From assembly GCF_946151075.1 (NCBI RefSeq), contig NZ_OX267715.1, positions 558,001 to 622,000 on the forward strand: a DNA stretch of 64,000 nucleotides, in the 5' to 3' direction. The stretch is from Neobacillus sp. Marseille-Q6967. GTDB lineage: Bacteria > Bacillota > Bacilli > Bacillales > Cytobacillaceae. The translations under genes were made by a program, and so were the position numbers. The notes beneath the pieces were generated by a model, which searched no databases, had not been told where the DNA came from, and saw only the letters and a list, made by a program, of their open reading frames with translations. Shown here in pieces: positions 7,676 through 15,862 of the stretch (positions within the stretch are counted from its first letter, which is position 1; the number at the start of each line of letters is the position of its first letter).

Positions 7676-8707
7676 ATGTTTACAGCCATATTTGGATCAT
7701 TTGAAGCAGGTATCATCTATGCGATTATGGCACTGGGCGTCTATCTTTCCTTTCGTATTCTGGACTTTCCGGATTTAACGGTAGATGGAAGTTTTGTTAC
7801 AGGGGCTGCTATTTCAGCGGTTTTGATTGCAAGCGGGGTGAATCCGTTCGTTGCAACATTTGTTGCACTTTTTGCCGGGTTTGCCGCAGGATGTCTAACA
7901 GGGATGCTTCATACGTTTGGAAAAATTAATAACTTACTCTCAGGTATTTTAATGATGATTGCTCTTTATTCTATTAATCTAAGGATAATGGGGAGATCAA
8001 ATGTTCCATTACTAAACACAGAGACGGCTTTTACGAAGATTAGCAGCTTTTTTGAGGGTACCGGGATTGATTCCTTTTTCAATAGTCTGCTAACGACGGT
8101 TGGACTTGGTGATAGTCTTCCGAATACATGGGGGATTTTAATTTTCATGATCATCGTAACGTTTGCGATTAAATTCCTAACGGATTTATTTTTGCAGACC
8201 GAGATTGGTCTTGCAGTTAGAGCAACCGGTGATAACAAGAGAATGATTAGCAGCCTTTCGGAGAATACAAATCTTCTGACTGTTCTTGGTTTAGGATTGT
8301 CGAACGCCTTAGTGGCTTTTTCCGGAGCGTTAATTGCCCAGCAGGGTGGTTTCGCGGATGTAGGAATGGGTATTGGAATGATTGTAATCGGGCTTGCCTC
8401 TGTTATTATCGGGGAAGCTCTGTTTGGGACAAAATCTATTGCCAGAGCAACCCTAGCCGTTATCGGAGGGGCTATCATTTATCGAATCGTGGTTACGTTA
8501 GCCTTAAGGGTTGATTTCCTTGATCCTGGGGATATGAAACTAATAACAGCTTTAATCGTTATTTTTGCGTTAACCATGCCAAAAATGATTGACCACTCAA
8601 AAGAAAAGAAACGAAAAGCAAAGAGAAAAAACGAAAAGCTGACCATGATACAAGCTACTGCTCAAAGTAAGGGGGATAACCATGCTGCAATTAAATCAGA
8701 TTCATAA
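7676..8707 (+). CDS. ABC transporter permease, TrpY-like
   Basis: Inner-membrane channel subunit of the importer, about 343 residues with eight or more hydrophobic helices, of the branched-chain amino-acid/sugar (LivH-like) permease fold. Recognisable parts are GVYLSFRILDFPDLTVDGSF near the N-terminus, GLAVRATGDNKRMI, the likely ATPase-coupling loop, and GLASVIIGEALFG. The start at ATG 7676 is chosen for its spacing from GAAAGGA; the ATG at 7667 overlaps that site. The C-terminus is a highly basic cytoplasmic tail (KEKKRKAKRKNEK). The gene overlaps the ATPase gene by 26 bases, implying translational coupling. Confidence 0.85.
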   Translation: MFTAIFGSFEAGIIYAIMALGVYLSFRILDFPDLTVDGSFVTGAAISAVLIASGVNPFVATFVALFAGFAAGCLTGMLHTFGKINNLLSGILMMIALYSINLRIMGRSNVPLLNTETAFTKISSFFEGTGIDSFFNSLLTTVGLGDSLPNTWGILIFMIIVTFAIKFLTDLFLQTEIGLAVRATGDNKRMISSLSENTNLLTVLGLGLSNALVAFSGALIAQQGGFADVGMGIGMIVIGLASVIIGEALFGTKSIARATLAVIGGAIIYRIVVTLALRVDFLDPGDMKLITALIVIFALTMPKMIDHSKEKKRKAKRKNEKLTMIQATAQSKGDNHAAIKSDS

Positions 8708-9476
8708 AATATTTAATGAAGGAACCCCCGATGAAAAGATCGCTATTGATCAAATTAATCTTACTCTGAAGCCGGGAGATTTTGTCACGATTATTGGAAG
8801 TAATGGTGCTGGAAAATCTACATTGATGAACATCATTTCTGGTGTATTAGTGCCGGACGTCGGTGAAATCAATATAAATGGTAAAAATGTAACGAATATG
8901 TCCGAATATAAACGTTCCCAAATGATTGGAAGGGTCTTTCAAGATCCCATGGCAGGGACTGCTCCGAGCATGACGATTGAAGAAAATTTGGCAATGGCTT
9001 ATTCTAGAAATAAAACAAGAACGATTAGGCGTGGAGTAACAAAAAAGAGACGGGATTATTTCCGTGAGGTGTTGGAATCGTTACATCTTGGTTTAGAAAA
9101 CCGTCTAAGTGCCAAGGTTGGATTATTATCAGGTGGAGAAAGGCAGGCACTTTCATTATTAATGGCTACCTTTACAGAGCCTGCAATATTGCTCTTGGAT
9201 GAACACACTGCTGCCCTTGATCCTTCTAGAGCCGAATTAATCACAAACCTTACGCGCGAGATTGTTGAAAAGTATCAACTAACCACACTAATGGTTACTC
9301 ATAATATGCAGCAGGCGATTGACCTAGGTAATCGGTTAATCATGATGGATAAAGGTCAAATTATACTAGAAGTGAATGAAGAAGATAAAACAAAGTTGAC
9401 CATTGAAGGATTATTAGAGGAATTCAAACGAATCCGCGGTGTCCAAATGTCAAGCGACCGAGCCATTTTGTCTTAA
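8682..9476 (+). CDS. ABC transporter ATP-binding protein, TrpZ-like
   Basis: Cytosolic ATPase that powers the importer. Motifs: Walker A GSNGAGKST at about 39-47, signature LSGGERQ at about 149-155, Walker B ILLLDEH at about 169-175, and the switch His in VTHNMQQA. Length (264 aa) is normal for a single-domain ATPase. The start ATG 8682 has AAGGGGG upstream and lies inside the end of the permease gene. A terminator follows, closing the three-gene operon. The nucleotide-binding domain itself gives no substrate information; the assignment to an aromatic amino-acid importer rests on the binding-protein family and the neighbouring tyrosine-degradation genes. Confidence 0.88.
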   Translation: MLQLNQIHKIFNEGTPDEKIAIDQINLTLKPGDFVTIIGSNGAGKSTLMNIISGVLVPDVGEININGKNVTNMSEYKRSQMIGRVFQDPMAGTAPSMTIEENLAMAYSRNKTRTIRRGVTKKRRDYFREVLESLHLGLENRLSAKVGLLSGGERQALSLLMATFTEPAILLLDEHTAALDPSRAELITNLTREIVEKYQLTTLMVTHNMQQAIDLGNRLIMMDKGQIILEVNEEDKTKLTIEGLLEEFKRIRGVQMSSDRAILS

Positions 9477-9486
9477 TATTGTTAAA

Positions 9487-9521
9487 AGAAGCAGTCACTT
9501 TAATTGGCTGCTTCTTTTTTT
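9487..9521 (+). terminator. Terminator of the ABC importer operon
   Basis: Stem AGAAGCAG/CTGCTTCT followed by TTTTTTT. Confidence 0.85.
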
Positions 9522-9647
9522 GTGTTATAGGCTTCTTTAATACCTAGAAGCGTTATTGCTTTAATGGCTGCTCTTGAGAGGACAGGGAAGTATCATTTAA
9601 TATATATTCTGAATATTATTAATTAAGTGATAATAGGGGGAGTATAA

Positions 9648-10763
9648 ATGAAAGAGAAAAGATTAAAAGCCAATGAACTGGTTAATGATTTTTTCCCTGT
9701 CCGGGATGTTGATTATGTTGAAATATATACCGGAAATGCCAAGCAGGCCTGCCACTTTTTCTGTACAGCATTTGGATTTAAGCCAGTTGCTTATTCGGGT
9801 CTTGAGACAGGCAATCGTGAAAACGTTTCCTATGTGCTTCAGCAACGAAATATACGTTTAGTCCTTACAGGATCCTACAAGGAAGATACCCGCGCTGCCC
9901 AGTTTGTTAAAAAACATGGTGATGGTGTAAAGGACGTTGCTTTATTGGTCGATGACGTCGATAAAGCCTATCAAGCAGCTGTAGAACGCGGTGGAATCGC
10001 ACTTGTCCCTCCATTTGAAATGAAGGATGAAAAAGGCTGCATTAAAAAAGCCGTTCTCGGTACATATGGAGATACCATCCATACGTTAATCGAGCGCAAA
10101 AATTATAAGGGCATTTTCATGCCGGGTTTTGAGCCATATTCCGTTTATTTACCTATTGAGGATGCAGGATTAATAGGGTTTGACCATGTGGTGGGTAATG
10201 TAGAACGTATGGAGGAATGGGTGGAATATTACTCGAAGGTTATGGGCTTTGTAGAAATGAAACATTTCTCTGATAAGGATATCACAACAGAATACTCTGC
10301 ATTAATGTCAAAAGTAATGCACAATGGCGGCAGGATTAAGTTCCCTATTAATGAGCCAGCTGAAGGGAAGCGGAAATCGCAGATACAGGAGTATTTAGAA
10401 TTCTATAATGGCCCTGGGGTACAGCATCTTGCGATTTTAACAGAAGACATTGTCTCGACTGTTACGACCTTAAAAAAGAATGGAGTAGAATTCTTAAATA
10501 CTCCTGGAGCTTACTATGATGATTTAGGGCAGCGAATTGGCAAAATTGACGAAGAAATTGAAAAGCTTAAAGAGTTGAATATATTAGTCGACAGGGATGA
10601 TGAAGGCTACCTGTTACAGATTTTCACGAAACCAATTGTTGACCGGCCGACACTATTTATTGAAATCATCCAGCGTAAGGGTGCCCGAGGCTTTGGAGAA
10701 GGAAACTTCAAAGCACTATTTGAGTCAATCGAACGCGAGCAGGCCAGAAGAGGAAATCTATAA
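9648..10763 (+). CDS. hppD: 4-Hydroxyphenylpyruvate dioxygenase
   Basis: Fe(II) dioxygenase that converts 4-hydroxyphenylpyruvate, from tyrosine transamination, into homogentisate. Two vicinal-oxygen-chelate halves are visible. The C-terminal half carries the iron ligands: His180 in GFDHVVGNV, His260 in GPGVQHLAIL and Glu339 in LFIEIIQRKG. The family end pattern GARGFGEGNFKALFESIE is intact. Length 371 aa is typical of bacterial enzymes. The start ATG 9648 follows a GGGGGAG site. It heads the homogentisate gene set with a flavin-reductase-like gene, fumarylacetoacetase and hmgA. A hairpin at 10784 partly separates it from these. Confidence 0.95.
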   Translation: MKEKRLKANELVNDFFPVRDVDYVEIYTGNAKQACHFFCTAFGFKPVAYSGLETGNRENVSYVLQQRNIRLVLTGSYKEDTRAAQFVKKHGDGVKDVALLVDDVDKAYQAAVERGGIALVPPFEMKDEKGCIKKAVLGTYGDTIHTLIERKNYKGIFMPGFEPYSVYLPIEDAGLIGFDHVVGNVERMEEWVEYYSKVMGFVEMKHFSDKDITTEYSALMSKVMHNGGRIKFPINEPAEGKRKSQIQEYLEFYNGPGVQHLAILTEDIVSTVTTLKKNGVEFLNTPGAYYDDLGQRIGKIDEEIEKLKELNILVDRDDEGYLLQIFTKPIVDRPTLFIEIIQRKGARGFGEGNFKALFESIEREQARRGNL

Positions 10764-10783
10764 TTTCTTTACGTTTTATTTAT

Positions 10784-10813
10784 AAAGGGAAGATGAACCC
10801 ATCTCCCTTTTTC
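10784..10813 (+). terminator. Hairpin after hppD, probable partial terminator
   Basis: Stem AAAGGGA.GATG / CATCTCCCTTT with one bulge, followed by TTC. It lies between hppD and the next genes of the same pathway, so it may reduce rather than stop transcription. Confidence 0.6.
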
Positions 10814-10845
10814 AAGGATCCCAAATTGAAAGAATGGTGATACTT

Positions 10846-11466
10846 ATGGAATTAGCACCAGATACTCTTGAATGGAGAGATGCATATAAACTACTGGTAG
10901 GATCCATACTTCCTAGGCCGATTGCTTTTGTTTCAACCATAGATGAGGATGGAATTGCAAATGCTGCGCCGTTTAGTTTCTTCACAGCGATTTGTGCAGA
11001 ACCGATGCTGGTTTGTTTTTCCCCCATGAGAAGAGGAAGGGACGGAGCGAAAAAGGATACTCTTGTTAACATCGAAGCTACGAAGCAATTTGTCATTAAT
11101 ATTGTCAGTGAAAAGATGGCAAAACAAATGAATAATTGTGCAGCCGAGTTGGCACCTGAGATAGATGAAATTAACTTAACAGGGTTAACCAAAGAGCCGG
11201 GGACAATGGTGAAGGCCCCAAGAATTAAAGAATCACTCGTGCATTTGGAATGCGAGCTTTACCAAGTTCTCCATTTTGGTGATCAGCCAGGAGCAGGCAG
11301 CCTAATAATTGGAAAAGTATTGAACATTAACATAGCAGACGATTTATATCAAAATGGAAAAATTGATACCAAGAAACTTCAGCCGATTGGCAGAATGGCA
11401 GGAAACCTCTATACCAATCCGTTAGGAAAAACGTTCGAAATAATTAGGCCGGAAACTGGAGGGTGA
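10846..11466 (+). CDS. Flavin reductase-like (FMN-binding split-barrel) protein in the homogentisate operon
   Basis: About 206 residues of the flavin-reductase-like FMN-binding family. Diagnostic parts are LVGSILPRPIAFVSTID, ANAAPFSFFTAICAEPMLVCFSP, the KKDTLVNIEATKQFVIN segment and RMAGNLYT near the end. Such proteins either reduce flavin with NAD(P)H or bind FMN for another reaction. Start: ATG 10846, with GGTGA five bases upstream; an in-frame ATG at 10834 is possible. It ends two bases before the fumarylacetoacetase gene. Its place in the operon is where other organisms carry maleylacetoacetate isomerase, which is not found here. A direct role in that step is speculation. Confidence 0.8.
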   Translation: MELAPDTLEWRDAYKLLVGSILPRPIAFVSTIDEDGIANAAPFSFFTAICAEPMLVCFSPMRRGRDGAKKDTLVNIEATKQFVINIVSEKMAKQMNNCAAELAPEIDEINLTGLTKEPGTMVKAPRIKESLVHLECELYQVLHFGDQPGAGSLIIGKVLNINIADDLYQNGKIDTKKLQPIGRMAGNLYTNPLGKTFEIIRPETGG

Positions 11467-11467
11467 A

Positions 11468-12394
11468 ATGAAATTTGTAACGTTTGAAAAGCAAGACGGT
11501 ACTGTTAAAGCTGGTATATTATTAGATTCTGAACATGTTGTCGATCTCCATGCCGCCTCTTCCGGCCTGCTGCCAGATAATATGCTGGAATTTCTCAATA
11601 AATCTGAAAGGAATATCGAAAAAGCCGTAAGTCTTCTGACTCTTTCCCCAGCCGATAAGGGCGTTTATCGTCTCGAGGATGTTCTATTAAAGGCGCCCCT
11701 GCCGCAGCCAAGAAGCTTTCGTGATTTTTATGCCTTTGAGCAGCATGTTAAAACAGCTCGACAAAATAGGGGACTAGAGATGATTCCAGAGTGGTATGAA
11801 CTGCCGGTGTTTTATTTTTCCAACCACCTCGCCTTTAAAGGGCCAGATGAGAAAATAGAAAAACCAGCTGCCTGCCAGTGGCTTGATTACGAGCTTGAAA
11901 TGGCATGCATTATCGGTAAAGAGGGAAGAAACATATCCGCAGAGGAGGCAGAGGAGTATATCTTTGGATATTGTATTCTCAATGATTGGAGTGCAAGAGA
12001 CTTCCAGCGGCAGGAAATGAAAGTTGGGTTAGGACCAGCCAAGGGTAAAGATTTTGCTACCAGCATAGGTCCATGGATTCTCACTAAGGACGAATTAAAA
12101 CCATTAAGAGCGGGAAAAGGCTTTGATCTTTCTATGAAGGCAAGAGTAAATGAGATGCTCCTATCTGAAGGAAATATGAAGGATATTTATTATTCGTTTA
12201 GTGAAATGATTGAAAGGGCATCAGCTGGTGTTACCTTGTATCCTGGAGAAATTATCGGATCTGGGACAGTTGGAACAGGATGTATCCTTGAACTTGGTAC
12301 AGAGGTTCATCCTTGGCTGAAGGCGGGAGACGTTGTTGAGCTTGAAATCGATAGGCTTGGAGTTTTGAAGAATCTAATTACTGTAGCGGAATAG
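11468..12394 (+). CDS. fahA: Fumarylacetoacetate hydrolase family protein
   Basis: Hydrolase of the FAH fold, expected to cleave fumarylacetoacetate (or maleylacetoacetate directly) into acetoacetate and a C4 diacid. The metal-binding core is visible: DYELEMACIIGKEGRN, then NDWSARDFQRQEMKVGLGP and KGKDFATSIGPW, which closely follow true fumarylacetoacetases, and PGEIIGSGTVGTG. At 308 aa it is shorter than the ~420-residue eukaryotic-type enzyme and has a compact N-terminal domain. The GGAGGG site overlaps the end of the preceding gene, and its stop overlaps the site for hmgA, so translation of the three genes is tightly coupled. Confidence 0.85.
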   Translation: MKFVTFEKQDGTVKAGILLDSEHVVDLHAASSGLLPDNMLEFLNKSERNIEKAVSLLTLSPADKGVYRLEDVLLKAPLPQPRSFRDFYAFEQHVKTARQNRGLEMIPEWYELPVFYFSNHLAFKGPDEKIEKPAACQWLDYELEMACIIGKEGRNISAEEAEEYIFGYCILNDWSARDFQRQEMKVGLGPAKGKDFATSIGPWILTKDELKPLRAGKGFDLSMKARVNEMLLSEGNMKDIYYSFSEMIERASAGVTLYPGEIIGSGTVGTGCILELGTEVHPWLKAGDVVELEIDRLGVLKNLITVAE

Positions 12395-12404
12395 AGGTGA
12401 AAGA

Positions 12405-13568
12405 ATGTATTACCGTCAAATGGGAAAAATCCCCCACAAACGGCATACGATGTTCAAAAAAGAGGATGGGAGTCTTTTTCGTGAACAGGTGATGGGAACA
12501 CGCGGTTTCTCTGGAACACAATCGATACTCTACCATCATTACATGCCAACAGAAGTAGTGAAGTCTGAACTTGCCTGCCATTATTTACCTCAATACGAAG
12601 ATCAGCAGTCTCTTAAGCATCGTCATTTTATTACAAGTAAGTCCGTTAAAAAGGGGAACGGTCTTCAGGCCAGGGAGTATATACTTGGGAACCAAGATTT
12701 ATTAATTGGAACAGCCAGTATTACTGAGCCGATGAAGAGCTACTATCGTAATGGTGATGGAGATGAAATGCTGTTTGTTCATTACGGTACGGGCAGGCTC
12801 GAGACAATGTTTGGGACGATTACATACCGTCCCGGGGATTATCTGTTAATACCTATCGGAACGATTTATCGCATTATTCCTAATGAAAAGGATACAACGA
12901 AAATCTTGTTTGTTGAGTCATTCAGCCAAATTACCACGCCAAGACGGTATCGTAATGAATACGGACAGCTTTTAGAACATAGCCCGTTTTGTGAGCGTGA
13001 TTTACGAGGGCCGGAGATCCTTGAAACCTTTGATGAAAAAGGAGAGTTTGAAGTAATAACAAAATCAAGGGGGGCACTCCACTCCCACATTTTAGGACAC
13101 CATCCTTTTGATGTTGTCGGGTGGGATGGTTATTTATATCCATGGGCATTTAATGTGGAAGACTTTGAACCTATTACAGGGAGAATTCATCAACCACCGC
13201 CCGTTCATCAAACATTTGAAGGGAATAATTTTGTTGTTTGTTCTTTTGTACCTAGATTGTTTGACTACCATCCTGAGGCCATTCCTGCTCCTTATTATCA
13301 CAGTAACGTTAATAGTGACGAACTGCTATATTATGTAAAAGGTAATTTTATGAGCCGTAAAGGTGTCCAGTTAGAATCAATTACCCTACACCCAAGCGGT
13401 ATTCCCCATGGTCCTCATCCCGGCAAAACAGAAGCAAGCATTGGTAAAAAAGAAACTTTGGAGCTGGCAGTAATGATTGATACCTTCCACCCGCTTAAGG
13501 TTGTAAAAAACGCAATGGTCATGGAAGACCCTGCCTATATGTATTCCTGGACTGAGAAAATGGAATAG
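12405..13568 (+). CDS. hmgA: Homogentisate 1,2-dioxygenase
   Basis: Cupin-type Fe(II) dioxygenase that opens the ring of homogentisate to maleylacetoacetate. Metal-ligand motifs are visible near the C-terminus: PAPYYHSNVNSDELLYYVKG (first His and Glu) and HPSGIPHGPHP (second His). The N-terminal region YYRQMGKIPHKRHTMF and the central HILGHHPFDVVGWDGYLYPW are characteristic. At 387 aa it is shorter than the ~440-residue human-type enzyme, as in other Gram-positive forms. The start ATG 12405 uses GAGGTGA overlapping the stop of fahA. It is the last gene of the operon and is followed by a terminator. Confidence 0.92.
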   Translation: MYYRQMGKIPHKRHTMFKKEDGSLFREQVMGTRGFSGTQSILYHHYMPTEVVKSELACHYLPQYEDQQSLKHRHFITSKSVKKGNGLQAREYILGNQDLLIGTASITEPMKSYYRNGDGDEMLFVHYGTGRLETMFGTITYRPGDYLLIPIGTIYRIIPNEKDTTKILFVESFSQITTPRRYRNEYGQLLEHSPFCERDLRGPEILETFDEKGEFEVITKSRGALHSHILGHHPFDVVGWDGYLYPWAFNVEDFEPITGRIHQPPPVHQTFEGNNFVVCSFVPRLFDYHPEAIPAPYYHSNVNSDELLYYVKGNFMSRKGVQLESITLHPSGIPHGPHPGKTEASIGKKETLELAVMIDTFHPLKVVKNAMVMEDPAYMYSWTEKME

Positions 13569-13574
13569 TAAACG

Positions 13575-13611
13575 AAAACAACCTGATGAAAAAGTCATTG
13601 GGTTGTTTTTC
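13575..13611 (+). terminator. Terminator of the homogentisate operon
   Basis: Stem AAAACAACC/GGGTTGTTTT followed by T and a T-rich stretch. Confidence 0.85.
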
Positions 13612-13686
13612 TTTATCATATGTTAGGATAAAGGTGATAAAAAGTGTTAGTATTGTACATATAAAGAAAACTTGGGAGGTGAAATC

Positions 13687-14304
13687 ATGAAAATGGAATC
13701 GATTGTAATGAAGTTAAAGGATCATACACCGACTATATTAGGCAGTGATAAATTTTCAAAATATGCGGTCATGGTCCCATTAATACAAAAAGAGGATGGG
13801 ATTCACGTATTATTTGAAGTCCGCTCCAAAGAGCTGCGAAGGCAGCCAGGAGAAATTTGTTTCCCAGGGGGGAGAATTGATCAGCAGGACAGGGATGAAA
13901 AAAGTGCTGCAATCAGGGAAACGGTTGAGGAATTAGGGATTCACAAATCGAATATATCGCAAGTTTTTCCATTAGATTTTATGATTTCCCCTTTTGGAAT
14001 GATGATCTATCCTTTTGTGGGTATGCTTAATAATCCAGAAAGTATGAAGCCTAATCCAGGCGAAGTGGGGGAAATCTTTACCGTTCCAATTTCCTATTTT
14101 CTAAACAATGAACCTGAAATCTATCATGTGAATTTTAAGGTAGAACCTGAGGAGAATTTTCCATTTGATTTAATAGTCGGCGGTGAAAATTATAATTGGC
14201 GTACAAGGGCATTAGACGAATATTTTTATATTTATGAAGAAAAGGCCATCTGGGGCCTGACAGCTAAGATTTTGTCCCATTTTATTGAGATACTCAAAAA
14301 ATAA
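13687..14304 (+). CDS. Nudix hydrolase, CoA-diphosphatase type
   Basis: 205-residue Nudix enzyme, probably cleaving CoA or a CoA derivative at the diphosphate. The Nudix box spans CFPGGRIDQQDRDEKSAAIRE followed directly by TVEELGI, and the preceding LFEVRSKELRRQPGEI is the segment seen in the CoA-pyrophosphatase (YeaB/NudL) group. The start at ATG 13687 is set by GGGAGGTGA; the TTG at 13672 lies before it. The gene is monocistronic, with a terminator immediately after the stop. It follows the homogentisate operon, but I see no functional link. Confidence 0.82.
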   Translation: MKMESIVMKLKDHTPTILGSDKFSKYAVMVPLIQKEDGIHVLFEVRSKELRRQPGEICFPGGRIDQQDRDEKSAAIRETVEELGIHKSNISQVFPLDFMISPFGMMIYPFVGMLNNPESMKPNPGEVGEIFTVPISYFLNNEPEIYHVNFKVEPEENFPFDLIVGGENYNWRTRALDEYFYIYEEKAIWGLTAKILSHFIEILKK

Positions 14305-14331
14305 CACAGTTTAAAATCTGTGTTATTTTTA
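14302..14331 (+). terminator. Terminator of the Nudix gene
   Basis: Stem AACACAG/CTGTGTT followed by ATTTTT. Confidence 0.8.
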
Positions 14332-14335
14332 ATTG

Positions 14336-14366
14336 TGTCCTTCTATAAAAGACAAATGTCCTTCTA
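14336..14366 (+). promoter_or_regulatory. Two direct repeats 21 bp apart upstream of the aspartokinase promoter
   Basis: TGTCCTTCTA occurs at 14336-14345 and 14357-14366, a spacing of two helical turns, ending 16 bases before the -35 element. The geometry fits a protein that binds one face of the helix. Confidence 0.45.
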
Positions 14367-14382
14367 GGAGGGAAAAAAACTC

Positions 14383-14410
14383 TTGATATTTTTCTGAATT
14401 GTAATAAAAT
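14383..14410 (+). promoter_or_regulatory. Sigma-A promoter of the aspartokinase gene
   Basis: TTGATA (14383-14388), 16-base spacer, TAAAAT (14405-14410), 35 bases before the start codon. Confidence 0.6.
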
Positions 14411-14445
14411 TAGAGTTATATTTTCAATGATTAGGAGATGTCGAA

Positions 14446-15807
14446 ATGAAAGTCGTTAAATTTGGAGGATCCTCATTAGCATCTGGAAAACAAGTGGAGA
14501 AGGTTTTCCAAATTGTAATGTCTGATCCAGAACGGAAAGTAGTCGTGGTGTCAGCGCCAGGAAAAAGATTTTCTGAGGATCAAAAGGTAACAGACTTACT
14601 AATTGAGTGTGCAGATTTATGTCTCCAGGATCGCGATCCACAGGAGAAGGTAGAGGCAGTAATGAAAAGATACAGCTCGATTGCTTTAGAGCTGGGACTT
14701 CCAGATAAGGTAGTTAGTGAAATCTATCACGATTTACAAGAAAGAATCAACGGAGATAAAAGTAAGCCCGACCGGTTTATAGATCGTCTAAAAGCAAGCG
14801 GCGAAGATAATAATGCAAAACTAGTGGCAGCATACTTTCAAACCCAAGGGGTTGAGGCTCATTATGTGGATCCAAAAGAAGCCGGACTCCTCGTAAGTAA
14901 TGAACCAGGAAATGCACAGGTTTTACCGGAAGCTTATGAACAATTATATCTACTGAACAATCGGTCAGGAATATTGATTTTTCCAGGATTTTTCGGGTAT
15001 AGCAAGGAAGGAGATGTATATACATTCTCCCGCAGCGGATCAGATATAACCGGTTCAATCCTAGCGAATGCTCTAAAGGCAGATTTATATGAAAATTTTA
15101 CTGATGTTGACGCAGTGTATTCAGTAAATCCTTATATTGTACAAAAACCTAAGGAAATCAAAGAATTAACTTATCGAGAAATGCGGGAACTATCTTATGC
15201 AGGTTTTACTGTTTTACATGATGAAGCGCTTGTACCGGCATTCCGTGCCGGGATTCCCGTGCAGATCAAGAATACCAATAATCCTTCTGCTCCTGGAACA
15301 AAAATTGTTTATCAAAGGGATAATACAAATGGGCCTGTAATTGGGATTGCCAGCGATAATGGATTTTGCAGTATTTATGTTAGCAAATACTTAATGAATA
15401 GGGAAATTGGTTTTGGCAGAAAGTTACTAGGAATTTTAGAGGAATATGGAATGTCCTATGAACATACTCCTTCTGGTATCGATGATGTTTCCGTCATCCT
15501 TCGTGAAAATCAATTTGACCTTGAATTGGAAAATGAAATCAAATGGCGGATCGAAACGGAACTACATGCTGATGAAGTGAGAATTGAACACAGCCTCGCC
15601 CTTATTATGGTTGTAGGGGAAGGGATGCGTCAAAATGTTGGAACAATGGCCCGTGCTGCTAAAGCGTTGGGGAAGGCAAAGGTCAATATTGAAATGATTA
15701 ATCAAGGCTCCTCTGAAGTCAGTATGATGTTCGGTGTGAAAGAAGTAGATGAAAAAAGAGCCGTTCAAGCTCTATATGAAGAGTTCTTTGCGGCAGTTCC
15801 CGTTTAA
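14446..15807 (+). CDS. Aspartate kinase (monofunctional, two ACT domains)
   Basis: Catalyses the first step of the aspartate pathway to lysine, threonine and methionine: phosphorylation of aspartate by ATP. The N-terminal kinase motif KFGGSSLASG is at residues 4-13 and FSRSGSDITGSILANAL marks the aspartate/ATP site. The C-terminal third holds two ACT-type regulatory domains (SIYVSKYLMNREIGFGRKLL and ALIMVVGEGMRQNVGTMARAAKAL). At 453 aa with a single uninterrupted subunit it resembles the threonine-responsive aspartokinase III of Bacillus (YclM/ThrD), not the lysC type with internal translation. Start ATG 14446, GGAGATG upstream. Own promoter and terminator, with paired direct repeats upstream. 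Confidence 0.92.
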   Translation: MKVVKFGGSSLASGKQVEKVFQIVMSDPERKVVVVSAPGKRFSEDQKVTDLLIECADLCLQDRDPQEKVEAVMKRYSSIALELGLPDKVVSEIYHDLQERINGDKSKPDRFIDRLKASGEDNNAKLVAAYFQTQGVEAHYVDPKEAGLLVSNEPGNAQVLPEAYEQLYLLNNRSGILIFPGFFGYSKEGDVYTFSRSGSDITGSILANALKADLYENFTDVDAVYSVNPYIVQKPKEIKELTYREMRELSYAGFTVLHDEALVPAFRAGIPVQIKNTNNPSAPGTKIVYQRDNTNGPVIGIASDNGFCSIYVSKYLMNREIGFGRKLLGILEEYGMSYEHTPSGIDDVSVILRENQFDLELENEIKWRIETELHADEVRIEHSLALIMVVGEGMRQNVGTMARAAKALGKAKVNIEMINQGSSEVSMMFGVKEVDEKRAVQALYEEFFAAVPV

Positions 15808-15812
15808 TGGTT

Positions 15813-15846
15813 AAAAGCAGTCCTTAAATTAGGACTGCTTATTTTT
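15813..15846 (+). terminator. Terminator of the aspartokinase gene
   Basis: Stem AAGCAGTCCT/AGGACTGCTT followed by ATTTTTAT. Confidence 0.85.
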
Positions 15847-15862
15847 ATATATTTGGGTATTC

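Noticed and set aside
7966-8478. 170-residue minus-strand ORF antisense to the permease gene
   Set aside because: Composition (Ile/Pro/Thr-rich) is that of a complement of a membrane-protein gene; no ribosome binding site.
14456-15768. Minus-strand ORFs antisense to aspartokinase
   Set aside because: Shadows of a well-supported gene; no ribosome binding sites and no family resemblance.
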